A stretch of DNA of 57,988 nt, from contig CAJJBK010000015.1 in assembly GCA_905182415.1 (NCBI GenBank), positions 1 through 57,988 of the forward strand, given 5' to 3'. The DNA comes from an uncultured Woeseiaceae bacterium. Its GTDB lineage: Bacteria; Pseudomonadota; Gammaproteobacteria; Steroidobacterales; Woeseiaceae. Made by a program: the position numbers and the translations under genes. Under the pieces are notes generated by a model. It was not told the DNA's origin and did not search any database. It saw only the letters and a program-made list of their open reading frames with translations. Positions 1 to 8,313 of this stretch are shown piece after piece; position 1 is the first letter of the stretch, and each line of letters opens with the position of its first letter.

Positions 1-1093
1 CATTATTATTATTGAATGCTGTTCTGACTAGTTTTTGTACCGCATATACTTCTTCGGCAGTACAGCGAGAAGAAGTTATTCCACCTACTGATTTTCTGCC
101 ATATTTATTTTGAATTTCATTGAATCGTTTGGCGGCAAAAGTAATTGCTTCATCCCAACTTGCTTTTCGCCATGGATCTCCAATATTTTCTCGTATAAGA
201 GGGTCAAGTACTCGTTCTTTATGAGTCGAGTAACCCCATGCAAATCGGCCTTTGACACAACTGTGACCATTATTTGCTTTACCTTCTTTACTTGGAGTCA
301 TTCTTACTACCTGATCGCCCTTCATTTCAGCTCTAAATGAACAACCAACTCCACAATAAGCACAAGTTGTATCGACACTATGTTCTGGTTGACCATGATC
401 AATGATGCTTTTTTCCATTAAAGTGGCCGTTGGACAAGCTTGAACGCAGGCGCCACAAGAAACACATTCTGAGTCAAAAAATGACTCATTTATACTTGCA
501 GAAACTTTAGAATCAAAACCTCTACCTTCAATGGTTAAGGCAAGTGTTCCTTGAATTTCATCACAGGCTCTTACGCATCTTGAGCAGACAATACATTTAC
601 TGGCATCAAAACTAAAATAAGGATTGCTCTCATCAATTACCGCATCGAGGTGATTCTTGCCTTCGAGTCCGTAACGGACATCACGCAAGCCAACAGCACC
701 AGCCATATCTTGCAATTCACAATCGCCATTAGCTGAGCATGTCAAGCAATCCAATGGATGATCAGAGATATAAAGTTCCATGACATTACGACGTAGTTTT
801 GCAACTTTTTCAGTTTGTGTGCGTATTTTCATCCCATCTTCAACAATGGTTGTACATGAAGCAGGAAAGCCCTTCTTTCCTTCAATCTCAACCACACAAA
901 GTCGACATGAACCAAAAGATTTTAAGCTATCTGTAGCACATAATTTTGGGACATCTACCCCTATTTCTCTGGCCGCTCTCATGACACTGATATCAGCCTG
1001 AACATTCATTGGCTTACCATCAATCTCAATAGAAACAGTTTCTTTGCAACGACCTGCTTCAGTACCTAAATCAATTTGTCTGGTTATATTCAT
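1..1093 (-). CDS. fdsA: NAD-dependent formate dehydrogenase alpha subunit FdsA (3' part beyond window)
   Basis: Catalytic subunit of the cytoplasmic Mo/NAD formate dehydrogenase (formate + NAD+ to CO2 + NADH). The frame is open from the ATG at 1093 to the window edge, giving 364 residues of an expected 900 or more. Visible in order: an N-terminal [2Fe-2S] domain with GSCRLC at 61-66; the Cys cluster around HPLDCLTC (112-119); two ferredoxin clusters, CIVCSRCVRAC (167-177) and CVSCGACVQAC (210-220); and the molybdopterin oxidoreductase domain with CAYCGVGC (244-251). SSRCTAEE (341-348) carries Cys344, the expected molybdenum ligand. That site, plus the fdhD neighbour, separates it from the complex I subunit NuoG, which shares the N-terminal layout. 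The start lies 8 bases after the fdsB stop. FdsC/FdsD, if present, would lie outside the window. Confidence 0.93.
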   Translation of the reverse strand, partial: MNITRQIDLGTEAGRCKETVSIEIDGKPMNVQADISVMRAAREIGVDVPKLCATDSLKSFGSCRLCVVEIEGKKGFPASCTTIVEDGMKIRTQTEKVAKLRRNVMELYISDHPLDCLTCSANGDCELQDMAGAVGLRDVRYGLEGKNHLDAVIDESNPYFSFDASKCIVCSRCVRACDEIQGTLALTIEGRGFDSKVSASINESFFDSECVSCGACVQACPTATLMEKSIIDHGQPEHSVDTTCAYCGVGCSFRAEMKGDQVVRMTPSKEGKANNGHSCVKGRFAWGYSTHKERVLDPLIRENIGDPWRKASWDEAITFAAKRFNEIQNKYGRKSVGGITSSRCTAEEVYAVQKLVRTAFNNNN

Positions 1094-1101
1094 ATAGTGG
1101 A

Positions 1102-2649
1102 CTATTTAATTTCTGGTTTAAAATCTTCAGGAAAGTATTGTAACGCACTTTTTACTGGAAATGGTGTCATTCCTCCCATTGCACATAATGATCCATCAAT
1201 CATGGTTTCACAAAGATCGTTCAGTAAGTCCATATTTTTCTCTCTATTCTCATTATTGATAATTCTATCAATAACTTCGACTCCTCGGATTGAGCCAATC
1301 CGACACGGTGTGCATTTTCCACAAGATTCGATTGAACAAAACTCCATGGCGAATCTAGCTTGAATTGCCATATCAGCAGTATCATCAAATACTACAACTC
1401 CTCCATGCCCAACCATACCGTCTTTAGCTGCAAATGCTTCGTAATCAAGGGGGGTATCTAATAATGAGTTAGGGAAATAAGCACCAAGTGGACCCCCTAC
1501 TTGAACTGCATAAACTGGCTTACCTGACGCTGTGCCGCCACCCCATTTCTCGATTAACTCACGTAAGGTTATCCCAAATGCTATTTCAACTAAACCACCT
1601 TGTTTGACATTACCAGATAGTTGGAAGGCCAGTGTACCTTTTGATCGATTAACTCCATATGCTGAATAGGCCGAGCCTCCTTGATCAATAATATCTGGAA
1701 CTGAAGCAAGTGTGACAACATTATTAACCACGGTGGGTTTTCCAAAAAGACCTTCAAGGGCAGGAAGAGGAGGTTTGAATCTTATCATTCCAGCTTTACC
1801 TTCTAGACTTTCTAGCATGGCAGTTTCTTCTCCGCAAACGTAAGAGCCGCCACCAATATGAATATCTATTTCAAAGTCAAAACCACTGGCCTGAATGTCT
1901 TTGCCTAGCCAGTTGTGTTCTTTTGCGGTTTTTATAGCTGAAGCAAGGATTTCATGAGCAATTGGATATTCCGATCTTAGATATATATATCCTTTATTAG
2001 CACCTACAGTTAATCCAGCAATGGTCATCCCTTCAATTAATGCCAATGGATCACTTTCCATAAGTATTCTATCCGAGAATGTTCCGCTATCACCTTCATC
2101 GGCATTACACGCGATGTATTTCTGATCTCCTTCTGCATTAGTTACTGTTTGCCATTTAATTGCTGTCGGAAAACCGGCTCCACCTCGACCTCTCAATCCA
2201 GACTTCTCAAGTTCTTTGAGTATATGACTGGAACCCTTTTGGAGGGCGATCTCTAACCCACTGAAGCCTCTATTTTTTATATAATCTTCTATGGACGCAG
2301 GATCAATAAGTCCGCATCTTCGGAACGTCCATCTTTGTTGATTTTTTAGGTAAGCAATATCGTTTGTATTGCCCAGTTTGAGAGGGTGTGAACCACCCTT
2401 TAGAAAATCAGCTTCAAAAAGATCAATAACATCTGTTTCTGAAATTGGCCCATAAGCAACACGATGACCTTCAATTTCGATTTCAATAAGCGGCTCAAGC
2501 CAACTCATGCCCCATGATCCATTGCGAATAATTGTGACTTCTTTTTTTTCTTTTTGCGCTATTTCTTCGATTTTAATTGCAACTTCATCTCCACCCATGG
2601 ATATAGATGCAGTATCGCGAGGAATGAAAATTTTGGTTGATGTATTCAT
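1102..2649 (-). CDS. fdsB: NAD-dependent formate dehydrogenase beta subunit FdsB (NuoF-like)
   Basis: Diaphorase subunit that passes electrons from the alpha subunit through FMN to NAD+. It has 515 residues, the length expected for FdsB. Residues 1 to about 100 form the thioredoxin-like N-terminal extension typical of FdsB (RNGSWGMSWLEP at 42-53). The NuoF-like domain follows, with the FMN/NAD glycine motif GLRGRGGAGFP (151-161) and ACNADEGDSGTFSD (180-193). The [4Fe-4S] ligands are Cys443, 446 and 449 in SCGKCTPC and Cys489 in SLCAMGG. The start ATG overlaps the fdsG stop by 4 bases (ATGA type), so translation is probably coupled. The N-terminal extension and the adjacent fdhD favour a formate dehydrogenase over complex I. 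Confidence 0.94.
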   Translation of the reverse strand: MNTSTKIFIPRDTASISMGGDEVAIKIEEIAQKEKKEVTIIRNGSWGMSWLEPLIEIEIEGHRVAYGPISETDVIDLFEADFLKGGSHPLKLGNTNDIAYLKNQQRWTFRRCGLIDPASIEDYIKNRGFSGLEIALQKGSSHILKELEKSGLRGRGGAGFPTAIKWQTVTNAEGDQKYIACNADEGDSGTFSDRILMESDPLALIEGMTIAGLTVGANKGYIYLRSEYPIAHEILASAIKTAKEHNWLGKDIQASGFDFEIDIHIGGGSYVCGEETAMLESLEGKAGMIRFKPPLPALEGLFGKPTVVNNVVTLASVPDIIDQGGSAYSAYGVNRSKGTLAFQLSGNVKQGGLVEIAFGITLRELIEKWGGGTASGKPVYAVQVGGPLGAYFPNSLLDTPLDYEAFAAKDGMVGHGGVVVFDDTADMAIQARFAMEFCSIESCGKCTPCRIGSIRGVEVIDRIINNENREKNMDLLNDLCETMIDGSLCAMGGMTPFPVKSALQYFPEDFKPEIK

Positions 2650-3110
2650 TCTTTGAAACCAACAATTTGATTGAATTTTTTAGTATCCACCTTACCGTAA
2701 ACTTTTTCATCAATCATCACAGCAGGAGAGCACGCGCAGTTTCCTAAACAATAGATTGGCTCTAAGGAATATGCATTGTTTTCGGAAGTTCCATGTAATT
2801 TAACACCCAGTACTTTTTCTGCATGTGCTGTTAATTGTCGACTACCCATTGCTTGGCAGGCCTCAGCTTGACAAATTTTTATTACTGTTTCGCCAGCTTT
2901 GGTGGTACGGAAATCATGGTAGAAGCTAACTGTACCGTGTATTTCAGCTCTAGATAGATTAAGTTCTTTAGCAATTAATCGTATGGCTGACTCACTAATA
3001 TAGGAAAATTTAACCACGAAAGCACGAAGAATCTGCACCAGCATTTCCGGTTTTGCACCAACCTGATGAATAATATCAAGGGCAATTTTCTCGTCGTATT
3101 TATGAATCAT
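2646..3110 (-). CDS. fdsG: NAD-dependent formate dehydrogenase gamma subunit FdsG (NuoE-like)
   Basis: Small [2Fe-2S] subunit of the soluble formate dehydrogenase, in the same family as the 24 kDa subunit NuoE. It has 154 residues. The thioredoxin-fold cluster ligands are Cys80 and Cys85 (CQAEAC) and Cys121 and Cys125 (CLGNC), the C-x4-C plus C-x3-C pattern of the family. The N-terminal helical half carries HGTVSFYHDF (58-67), a conserved NuoE stretch. It lies 14 bases after fdhD and overlaps fdsB by 4 bases, so fdhD-fdsG-fdsB-fdsA reads as one transcription unit. In known fds operons fdsG also comes first among the structural genes. Confidence 0.93.
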   Translation of the reverse strand: MIHKYDEKIALDIIHQVGAKPEMLVQILRAFVVKFSYISESAIRLIAKELNLSRAEIHGTVSFYHDFRTTKAGETVIKICQAEACQAMGSRQLTAHAEKVLGVKLHGTSENNAYSLEPIYCLGNCACSPAVMIDEKVYGKVDTKKFNQIVGFKE

Positions 3111-3124
3111 ATTCTGTTGCGCTT

Positions 3125-3970
3125 TTAATTATTAATTCTTTTGGAGCTAGAGTAGATATTAAATTTATTATTTCTTAGAAAGCCGATTAAAGTAACGTTA
3201 AATTTTTCCGCTAAACTGATTGCTAGACTCGATGGAGCACTAACAGCAGCAAGCATTGGTATTCCCGCAACTATTGTTTTTTGCATGAGTTCAAAACTCG
3301 TTCTACCTGAAACAATTATACCCATTTCATTCGCTAGAAGCTTTTTTCTTCTAAGCATTGCCCCAATAATTTTATCCACTGCATTGTGCCGGCCAACATC
3401 TTCGCGAACAAGAATAATTTCACCATGTGTATTAAAGAGTGCTGCTGCGTGTAACCCACCTGTTTTCCCAAAAATTATTTGTTGCTCTCTTAGTTTCTCT
3501 GGCAATGCGATTAAAGCAGATCGATGAATAGAAAACTGACTTTTTGTTGCTTGACAACCTTTATTATAGATTGCCTCGATTGACGCTTTACCACATACCC
3601 CGCAGCTAGAGGTGGTGTAAAAATGTCTTGTAAGTGTATCTGTGTCTATTTCAATAGAAGGCTTAATTGAGACGCGAACAATATTCTTTGATCCGCTTTC
3701 TTGATCAGTTTCACCAACCACATCAATGGATTTAATGTCTTCAGCACTGTGAATAATTGATTCAGTAAAAAGAAAGCCCATCGCTAAGTCTTCATCATGA
3801 CCGGGTGTTCTCATTGTGACCGAAATACTTTTTGCTGCTGACAAAGCTTCAGTTTCAGAGCATAATTGTATTTCCAGAGGCTCTTCAATAGCTACTTGGT
3901 CCAAAGCAGAAGTTACTTTAGTATCATCAAATTTCGTAATTTGGATGCTTTTATGACGTTTAGTTATCAT
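3125..3970 (-). CDS. fdhD: formate dehydrogenase accessory sulfurtransferase FdhD
   Basis: FdhD transfers sulfur, from a cysteine desulfurase, to the molybdenum cofactor of formate dehydrogenase, which is required for activity. The 281-residue protein has the family's CxxC as SSCGVCGKAS (121-130; Cys123 and Cys126). It also has GFLFTESII (65-73) and, near the C-terminus, the conserved region around REDVGRHNAVDKIIG. It is the first gene of the fds unit. A TATAAT hexamer on the minus strand (3977-3982) lies only a few bases before the ATG, so if that is the promoter the message has almost no leader. The neighbourhood fixes the function as maturation of the FdsA downstream. Confidence 0.94.
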   Translation of the reverse strand: MITKRHKSIQITKFDDTKVTSALDQVAIEEPLEIQLCSETEALSAAKSISVTMRTPGHDEDLAMGFLFTESIIHSAEDIKSIDVVGETDQESGSKNIVRVSIKPSIEIDTDTLTRHFYTTSSCGVCGKASIEAIYNKGCQATKSQFSIHRSALIALPEKLREQQIIFGKTGGLHAAALFNTHGEIILVREDVGRHNAVDKIIGAMLRRKKLLANEMGIIVSGRTSFELMQKTIVAGIPMLAAVSAPSSLAISLAEKFNVTLIGFLRNNKFNIYSSSKRINN

Positions 3971-4083
3971 GAATTTATTATAATACGGAACTCAATAGCA
4001 TGGCACTTAAACAACCAATTAAGTTTGTATGTGTAAGTAAGAATTTTGTGCTTTGTTAGCGCTATTATTTGTATCTAATTACT

Positions 4084-4107
4084 ATTAGAATATATTCAAA
4101 TTCTAAT
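4084..4107. promoter_or_regulatory. Inverted repeat upstream of the aminotransferase
   Basis: ATTAGAAT at 4084-4091 is an exact inverted copy of ATTCTAAT at 4100-4107, separated by 8 bases; the centre contains the palindrome GAATATATTC. It ends 4 bases before the GGAG ribosome binding site. It could be an operator or a leader hairpin. No T-run follows, so it is not an intrinsic terminator. No regulator can be named. Confidence 0.35.
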
Positions 4108-4123
4108 TACGGAGACGATGATC

Positions 4124-5305
4124 GTGTTTGAAGATTTTTCCCTAGTTCCTCCCGATCCAATTTTAAAATTAATTGTTGAGCATAAGAATGACTCACGTAC
4201 TAATAAAATAGATTTAGGTGTAGGCGTTTTTCGAGATGCAACAGGAAACACTCCAATTATGGAGGTCGTAAAAGAGGCGGAGCATTATTTATTGGATACG
4301 CAGCAATCCAAAGCTTATATAGGATTAGCGGGTGATGCCGATTTTAATTCTGCCATGCAAAATCTTATTTTAGATCAGAATATAACTGACGACCGTTTTA
4401 GTACCATTCAAACTGCTGGAGGTTCAACATCACTTCGTGTCGCTATAGAGTTAATGAGGAAATCTTCAAAAGATTTAACGGTTTGGGTTAGTGAACCAAC
4501 ATGGAATAATCATATACCGATACTTGATTCCGTTGGGGTCAAGGTTGCTAAGTACCCTTATTATGATGCTGTAAATAATCAACTAGATTTTGAAAAACTT
4601 ATAGAATGCTTGAATAAAATTCCTTCTGGAGACGTCGTGTTATTACATGCTTGTTGTCATAACCCTACAGGCATGGACCCATCTCCCGATCAATGGAAGG
4701 TAATTACAGATATAATTGTAAAACGAAATATAATTCCATTTATTGATAATGCTTATCAAGGCTTGGCGAATAGTTTATCTGAGGATGCTTTTGCAGTTAA
4801 ATTAATGGCCGGTAAAGTCAGGGAGATGCTTATTGCTAGTTCATGCTCTAAGAATTTTGGTCTTTATAGAGATCGTGCTGGCACTCTAACGATAGTCTCT
4901 GAGAATGCCAAAACTAATCTACATACTCGAAGTCACGTTTTAAAAATTGTAAGGACGATGTGTTCAGTCCCGCCGGATCATGGATGTGCCGTTGTCAGTC
5001 ATATTTTGAATAATGATAAATTACGAAATAGATGGATAATTGAATTGAATGCAGTAAAAAACCGCTTAAAAGAAATGAGAGCTCTCTTGAATCAGGCGCT
5101 CAATGATAGAGCAACAGAGTTTGATTCTTCGCATCTCATTAAGGCAAATGGGATGTTTTCGTATCTAGGAGTAACTGCAGAGCAAGTACAAGAAATGAAA
5201 ATTAAACACGGTGTTTATATGGAAGGAGCAGGACGCATCAATGTTGCTGGCATTACTAAAGAGAATGTGAATATCCTCGCTGATGCTATCGTGGACGTAC
5301 TTTAG
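4124..5305 (+). CDS. Aspartate/aromatic amino acid aminotransferase (AspC/TyrB family, PLP enzyme)
   Basis: Class I PLP transaminase of the subgroup Ia AspC/TyrB family, using 2-oxoglutarate as amino acceptor. Starting at the GTG gives 393 residues, close to E. coli AspC. The sequence then opens MFEDFSLVPPDPIL, matching AspC and TyrB end to end, and GGAG (4111-4114) is 9 bases upstream. An in-frame ATG at 4118 is only 3 bases from GGAG, so GTG at 4124 is the better start. Hallmarks are ACCHNPTG (about 176-183), the PLP lysine in SCSKNFGLY (Lys243), and GRINVAG near the C-terminus, which holds the substrate carboxylate arginine. Aspartate versus aromatic preference cannot be read reliably. It ends in a 4-base convergent overlap with the DUF192 gene. 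Confidence 0.9.
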   Translation: MFEDFSLVPPDPILKLIVEHKNDSRTNKIDLGVGVFRDATGNTPIMEVVKEAEHYLLDTQQSKAYIGLAGDADFNSAMQNLILDQNITDDRFSTIQTAGGSTSLRVAIELMRKSSKDLTVWVSEPTWNNHIPILDSVGVKVAKYPYYDAVNNQLDFEKLIECLNKIPSGDVVLLHACCHNPTGMDPSPDQWKVITDIIVKRNIIPFIDNAYQGLANSLSEDAFAVKLMAGKVREMLIASSCSKNFGLYRDRAGTLTIVSENAKTNLHTRSHVLKIVRTMCSVPPDHGCAVVSHILNNDKLRNRWIIELNAVKNRLKEMRALLNQALNDRATEFDSSHLIKANGMFSYLGVTAEQVQEMKIKHGVYMEGAGRINVAGITKENVNILADAIVDVL

Positions 5306-5769
5306 TTCAAAAACAGAATCTGATCATTTTGTTGCAAGCCAAAGTCATCAGTAATTCCGCCAGCTAATTCAAGGACATATTGCACTGGCTCCTCTGATCT
5401 TATTGTTGTTAAAGATAACGGCTCTGTTTTTTTTGAGATCGATGATATATGGCCAGTTTTCTTAATAAAAAGTATATCTAAGGGTATATAAGTATTCTTC
5501 ATCCACATGGCCCTTATTCTTTCTTCTGGATATATAAATAACATCCCAGTATGCTCCGTTAATGATCTGACGTGCATTAAGCCCCTTGCTTGTTGTTTTT
5601 GGGTAGTGGCCAACCATACTACAAAATGAGTGCAGGTTAGATTTGAAGAGGAAATTACGATATTTCTTTTGGTAAAAATTTTATCTAGATCTTCGTTTGA
5701 GTAACATAAATTACTTACTGTTATGAGGATGAGGAGTAAGATGCTTTTTTTAAGTATTTTTCTTTTCAT
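5302..5769 (-). CDS. DUF192 family secreted protein
   Basis: A 155-residue protein with an N-terminal signal peptide (hydrophobic stretch about 8-24, after KRKILKK), hence probably periplasmic. The body matches DUF192: RGLMHV after a short helix, then GMLFIYPEE, MWMKNTYIPLDILFI, and a C-terminal YVLELAGG turn. The biochemical function of the family is not established; it is a small beta-barrel-like domain common in proteobacteria. The stop codon shares bases with the stop of the convergent aminotransferase gene (TTAG at 5302-5305), leaving no room for a terminator between them. Confidence 0.85.
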   Translation of the reverse strand: MKRKILKKSILLLILITVSNLCYSNEDLDKIFTKRNIVISSSNLTCTHFVVWLATTQKQQARGLMHVRSLTEHTGMLFIYPEERIRAMWMKNTYIPLDILFIKKTGHISSISKKTEPLSLTTIRSEEPVQYVLELAGGITDDFGLQQNDQILFLN

Positions 5770-5877
5770 TTCTTTAAATTTTTTTTAGTTTTGATGCTTA
5801 ATACAATGACATCTTTAGTTTAAAATAAATATAAAATAGATTATATAATTAACCGCCTTTTTATAAGGAGTAACTGC

Positions 5878-6846
5878 ATGACCGTTTTGGAAAAAATACA
5901 ACAGCTTGAGGAGCATTCAAGCAATCTAATTATTGGCCAATCAAAATTAATTAATCGGATGCTTATTGCTTTGTTGTGTGATGGCCATCTCTTGGTTGAA
6001 GGAGCCCCTGGTCTGGCAAAGACCAGAGCGATAAAAGTTTTGGCAGATAGTATCGAAGGAAGTTTTAATCGATTGCAATTCACTCCTGATTTATTGCCAG
6101 CAGACCTCACAGGAACAGAAATTTATCGACCCCAAAATGGGTCATTTGAGTTTCGTAAAGGCCCTTTATTCCATAATTTAATTCTTGCCGATGAAATTAA
6201 TAGAGCTCCTGCAAAAGTACAATCAGCTTTATTGGAAGCAATGGAAGAGCGACAAATAAGTGTTGGTGATAAGAGCTATAAATTATCTAGATTATTTCTA
6301 GTGATGGCCACCCAAAATCCTATTGAACAGGAAGGAACTTATCCATTACCAGAAGCTCAGTTGGATCGTTTTTTATTACATGTTGAAGTTGGATATCCCT
6401 CTGTTGAAGACGAAAGGCGTATTTTAGTATTAAATAGAGATGAATCAAAATTGGGTAATAAGAATTCGTTTGAACCTTCCGCGCTTCTGTCAGAGAAATC
6501 AATTCTTGAGGCTAGACAAGAAATATTAGCTTTGCATCAATCCGATGATTTGGAAAAGTATATTGTGGATTTGGTCGTTGCGACCAGAGATCCAGGAAAA
6601 GCTGATCCAAGTTTAACGGGGCAGATTTTATATGGAGCAAGCCCACGTGCATGCATGGGAATAGATCGTGCAGCCCGAGCATGCGCATGGTTAAAAGGTA
6701 AGGATTATGTTGGTCCTGAGGATATTCAAGAGATGGCACCTGATGTTCTGAGGCATCGTTTAGTTTTGAGCTTCGAAGCTGAAGCCGATGGCATAACTGC
6801 AAATCAAATAATCGATAAGTTACTTAATAGTATTGGTGTTCCCTGA
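5878..6846 (+). CDS. MoxR-family AAA+ ATPase
   Basis: First gene of the Bat-type operon. MoxR ATPases act as chaperones that work with VWA-domain partners encoded beside them. The 322-residue protein has Walker A GAPGLAKTR (42-50; alanine and lysine in the GxxxxAKT form usual for MoxR), Walker B LILADEINRA (101-110), a sensor region MATQNPIEQEGTYPLPEAQ (143-161) and a C-terminal lid with GASPRA. The start ATG follows AAGGAG by 7 bases. The next gene begins 17 bases after the stop. The long unidirectional run of small gaps and overlaps up to 12847 indicates a single transcript. Confidence 0.95.
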   Translation: MTVLEKIQQLEEHSSNLIIGQSKLINRMLIALLCDGHLLVEGAPGLAKTRAIKVLADSIEGSFNRLQFTPDLLPADLTGTEIYRPQNGSFEFRKGPLFHNLILADEINRAPAKVQSALLEAMEERQISVGDKSYKLSRLFLVMATQNPIEQEGTYPLPEAQLDRFLLHVEVGYPSVEDERRILVLNRDESKLGNKNSFEPSALLSEKSILEARQEILALHQSDDLEKYIVDLVVATRDPGKADPSLTGQILYGASPRACMGIDRAARACAWLKGKDYVGPEDIQEMAPDVLRHRLVLSFEAEADGITANQIIDKLLNSIGVP

Positions 6847-6863
6847 ATTGACAGGATCTGTTT

Positions 6864-7808
6864 ATGTCGCAACTAAAAGTAAAGCCAATTTCATCCCCGG
6901 TTAGTGTTACACAAAAGGATCTAATTAAGCTCAGTAGAGCAGCTAAATTGATTCCCCTTGATGCCCGTAACATAAAATCTTTACAAGCTGGTCCTTATGT
7001 ATCTAAATTTAAAGGACGTGGCATGGAATTTGATGAATCGAGACCATATCAGCCTGGTGATGATCCCCGAAATATTGATTGGCGCGTTACCGCAAGAAGT
7101 ACTCAGGCATATACAAAGCTCTATCGTGAAGAGAGAGAAAGACCGGTTTATGTTCTAACTGATCTTAGAAGTAATATGCATTTTGCTACACAAGGTCACT
7201 TTAAATCGGTAGTGGCAAGTTATGTGGCTGGTTGTATTGGTTGGGCAGCTCATCATAGAGGGGATCGAGTGGGTGGAATAATATTCGGCGATAACATTTG
7301 TACTGAGATAAAACCAAAAATGGGTCGCCAGGCTTTATTACGTTATTTGCATCATGTCGCAGAACATCCAGATTGGAACTCTACTTTATCCATTAATGAA
7401 TCGATTCAACACGCATCATTTTTGAAAGCAACATCTGCATTAAGACGAGTGGTACGACCCGGGAGTTTGGTGGTGATTATCAGTGATTTTATGGGATTCT
7501 ATGGCATGTGCCAATCTTCTTTAGCTAAGCTTGCTCGTTATAATGAGTTATTAGCTGTCTTTATTAGTGATCCAGTAGAGGCGATTTCACCACCACCAGG
7601 GAGATATCGCATTGTATGTGACGAGCAAGATAGATTAATTGAAACTTATTCGAAACATACCAGAAAACAATATGAGGATATTTTTAAGGAACGAAAAACT
7701 AATTTATTTAATTTTTTTCGACGTTATGGCGTTCATCATATTTCCATTTCGACTAACGAAGATCCTATTGAAGTGATAAAAGATTCCTTTGTTAGGCGAA
7801 AGTATTAA
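6864..7808 (+). CDS. DUF58 domain protein of the MoxR/Bat operon
   Basis: A soluble 314-residue DUF58 protein, a family nearly always encoded next to MoxR. The signature lies at about 51-78: GRGMEFDESRPYQPGDDPR followed by NIDWRVTAR. A VWA-like fold is likely in the second half (VYVLTDLRSNM at about 93-103, then VVIISDF). No signal peptide or membrane helix is present, unlike the longer DUF58 proteins with N-terminal helices. The role is probably in an envelope-directed chaperone or assembly complex with the MoxR ATPase and the two VWA membrane proteins, inferred from gene order. Confidence 0.93.
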   Translation: MSQLKVKPISSPVSVTQKDLIKLSRAAKLIPLDARNIKSLQAGPYVSKFKGRGMEFDESRPYQPGDDPRNIDWRVTARSTQAYTKLYREERERPVYVLTDLRSNMHFATQGHFKSVVASYVAGCIGWAAHHRGDRVGGIIFGDNICTEIKPKMGRQALLRYLHHVAEHPDWNSTLSINESIQHASFLKATSALRRVVRPGSLVVIISDFMGFYGMCQSSLAKLARYNELLAVFISDPVEAISPPPGRYRIVCDEQDRLIETYSKHTRKQYEDIFKERKTNLFNFFRRYGVHHISISTNEDPIEVIKDSFVRRKY

Positions 7809-7818
7809 GGCAAAAAAT

Positions 7819-8310
7819 ATGGATCCTACTTCAATACCAATAAGAGATATCCGCTATCCTAGTGAGCTAGATTGGTGGTCTTTTGCAATTGGTTGGTGGC
7901 TGCTCATTTTTATTGTAGTTCTATCTAGTTTGTTTCTAGGATATAAATTATACAAAAGATGGCTCAATAATCATGCACGCAGAATTGCTTTACTTGAGTT
8001 AAGGGCAATTCAAGAAAAATTTAATCTATCAAATGACATAGTAATTTTAGTACAAGAGTTGTCTATTTTATTAAGGCGTACTTTTTTAGCTTACTTGCCT
8101 AGAGAGAAAGTAGGGGGATTAGTGGGCGAGCATTGGCTTGGGTTTTTGGATCAGGGGCTTGATGGCAAATATTTTTCTGAAGGCGTAGGAAGATTTCTAG
8201 TTTTGGTACCTTATCAACATAAAAGTGAATCTGAAATTATAGATGTGGAAGAATTATTGAATATTATAAAATTACGAATTGAAACACCGATAATTGAAGA
8301 AGGGAATTAG
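7819..8310 (+). CDS. DUF4381 domain membrane protein
   Basis: A 163-residue protein with one membrane helix (about 28-49, rich in W, L, I and V) after a short N-terminal segment containing PIRDIRYP, the typical opening of DUF4381. The cytoplasmic remainder has the conserved arginine helix ELSILLRRTFLAYLPRE and HWLGFLDQ. The start chosen is the ATG at 7819: AAGG ends 8 bases before it and it follows the DUF58 stop by 10 bases. An upstream in-frame TTG at 7789 would overlap the DUF58 gene and has no better ribosome binding site. DUF4381 proteins occur between DUF58 and the VWA genes in such operons; molecular function is unknown. Confidence 0.88.
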   Translation: MDPTSIPIRDIRYPSELDWWSFAIGWWLLIFIVVLSSLFLGYKLYKRWLNNHARRIALLELRAIQEKFNLSNDIVILVQELSILLRRTFLAYLPREKVGGLVGEHWLGFLDQGLDGKYFSEGVGRFLVLVPYQHKSESEIIDVEELLNIIKLRIETPIIEEGN

Positions 8311-8313
8311 CTA

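Noticed and set aside
1-3110. fdsGBA as the nuoEFG module of complex I
   Set aside because: FdsB has the extra N-terminal domain, FdsA has the Mo-ligand Cys in SSRCTAEE, and fdhD is the first gene; no other nuo genes are present.
7789-7818. TTG start for the DUF4381 gene
   Set aside because: It has no SD, overlaps the DUF58 gene, and the ATG at 7819 has AAGG 8 bases upstream.
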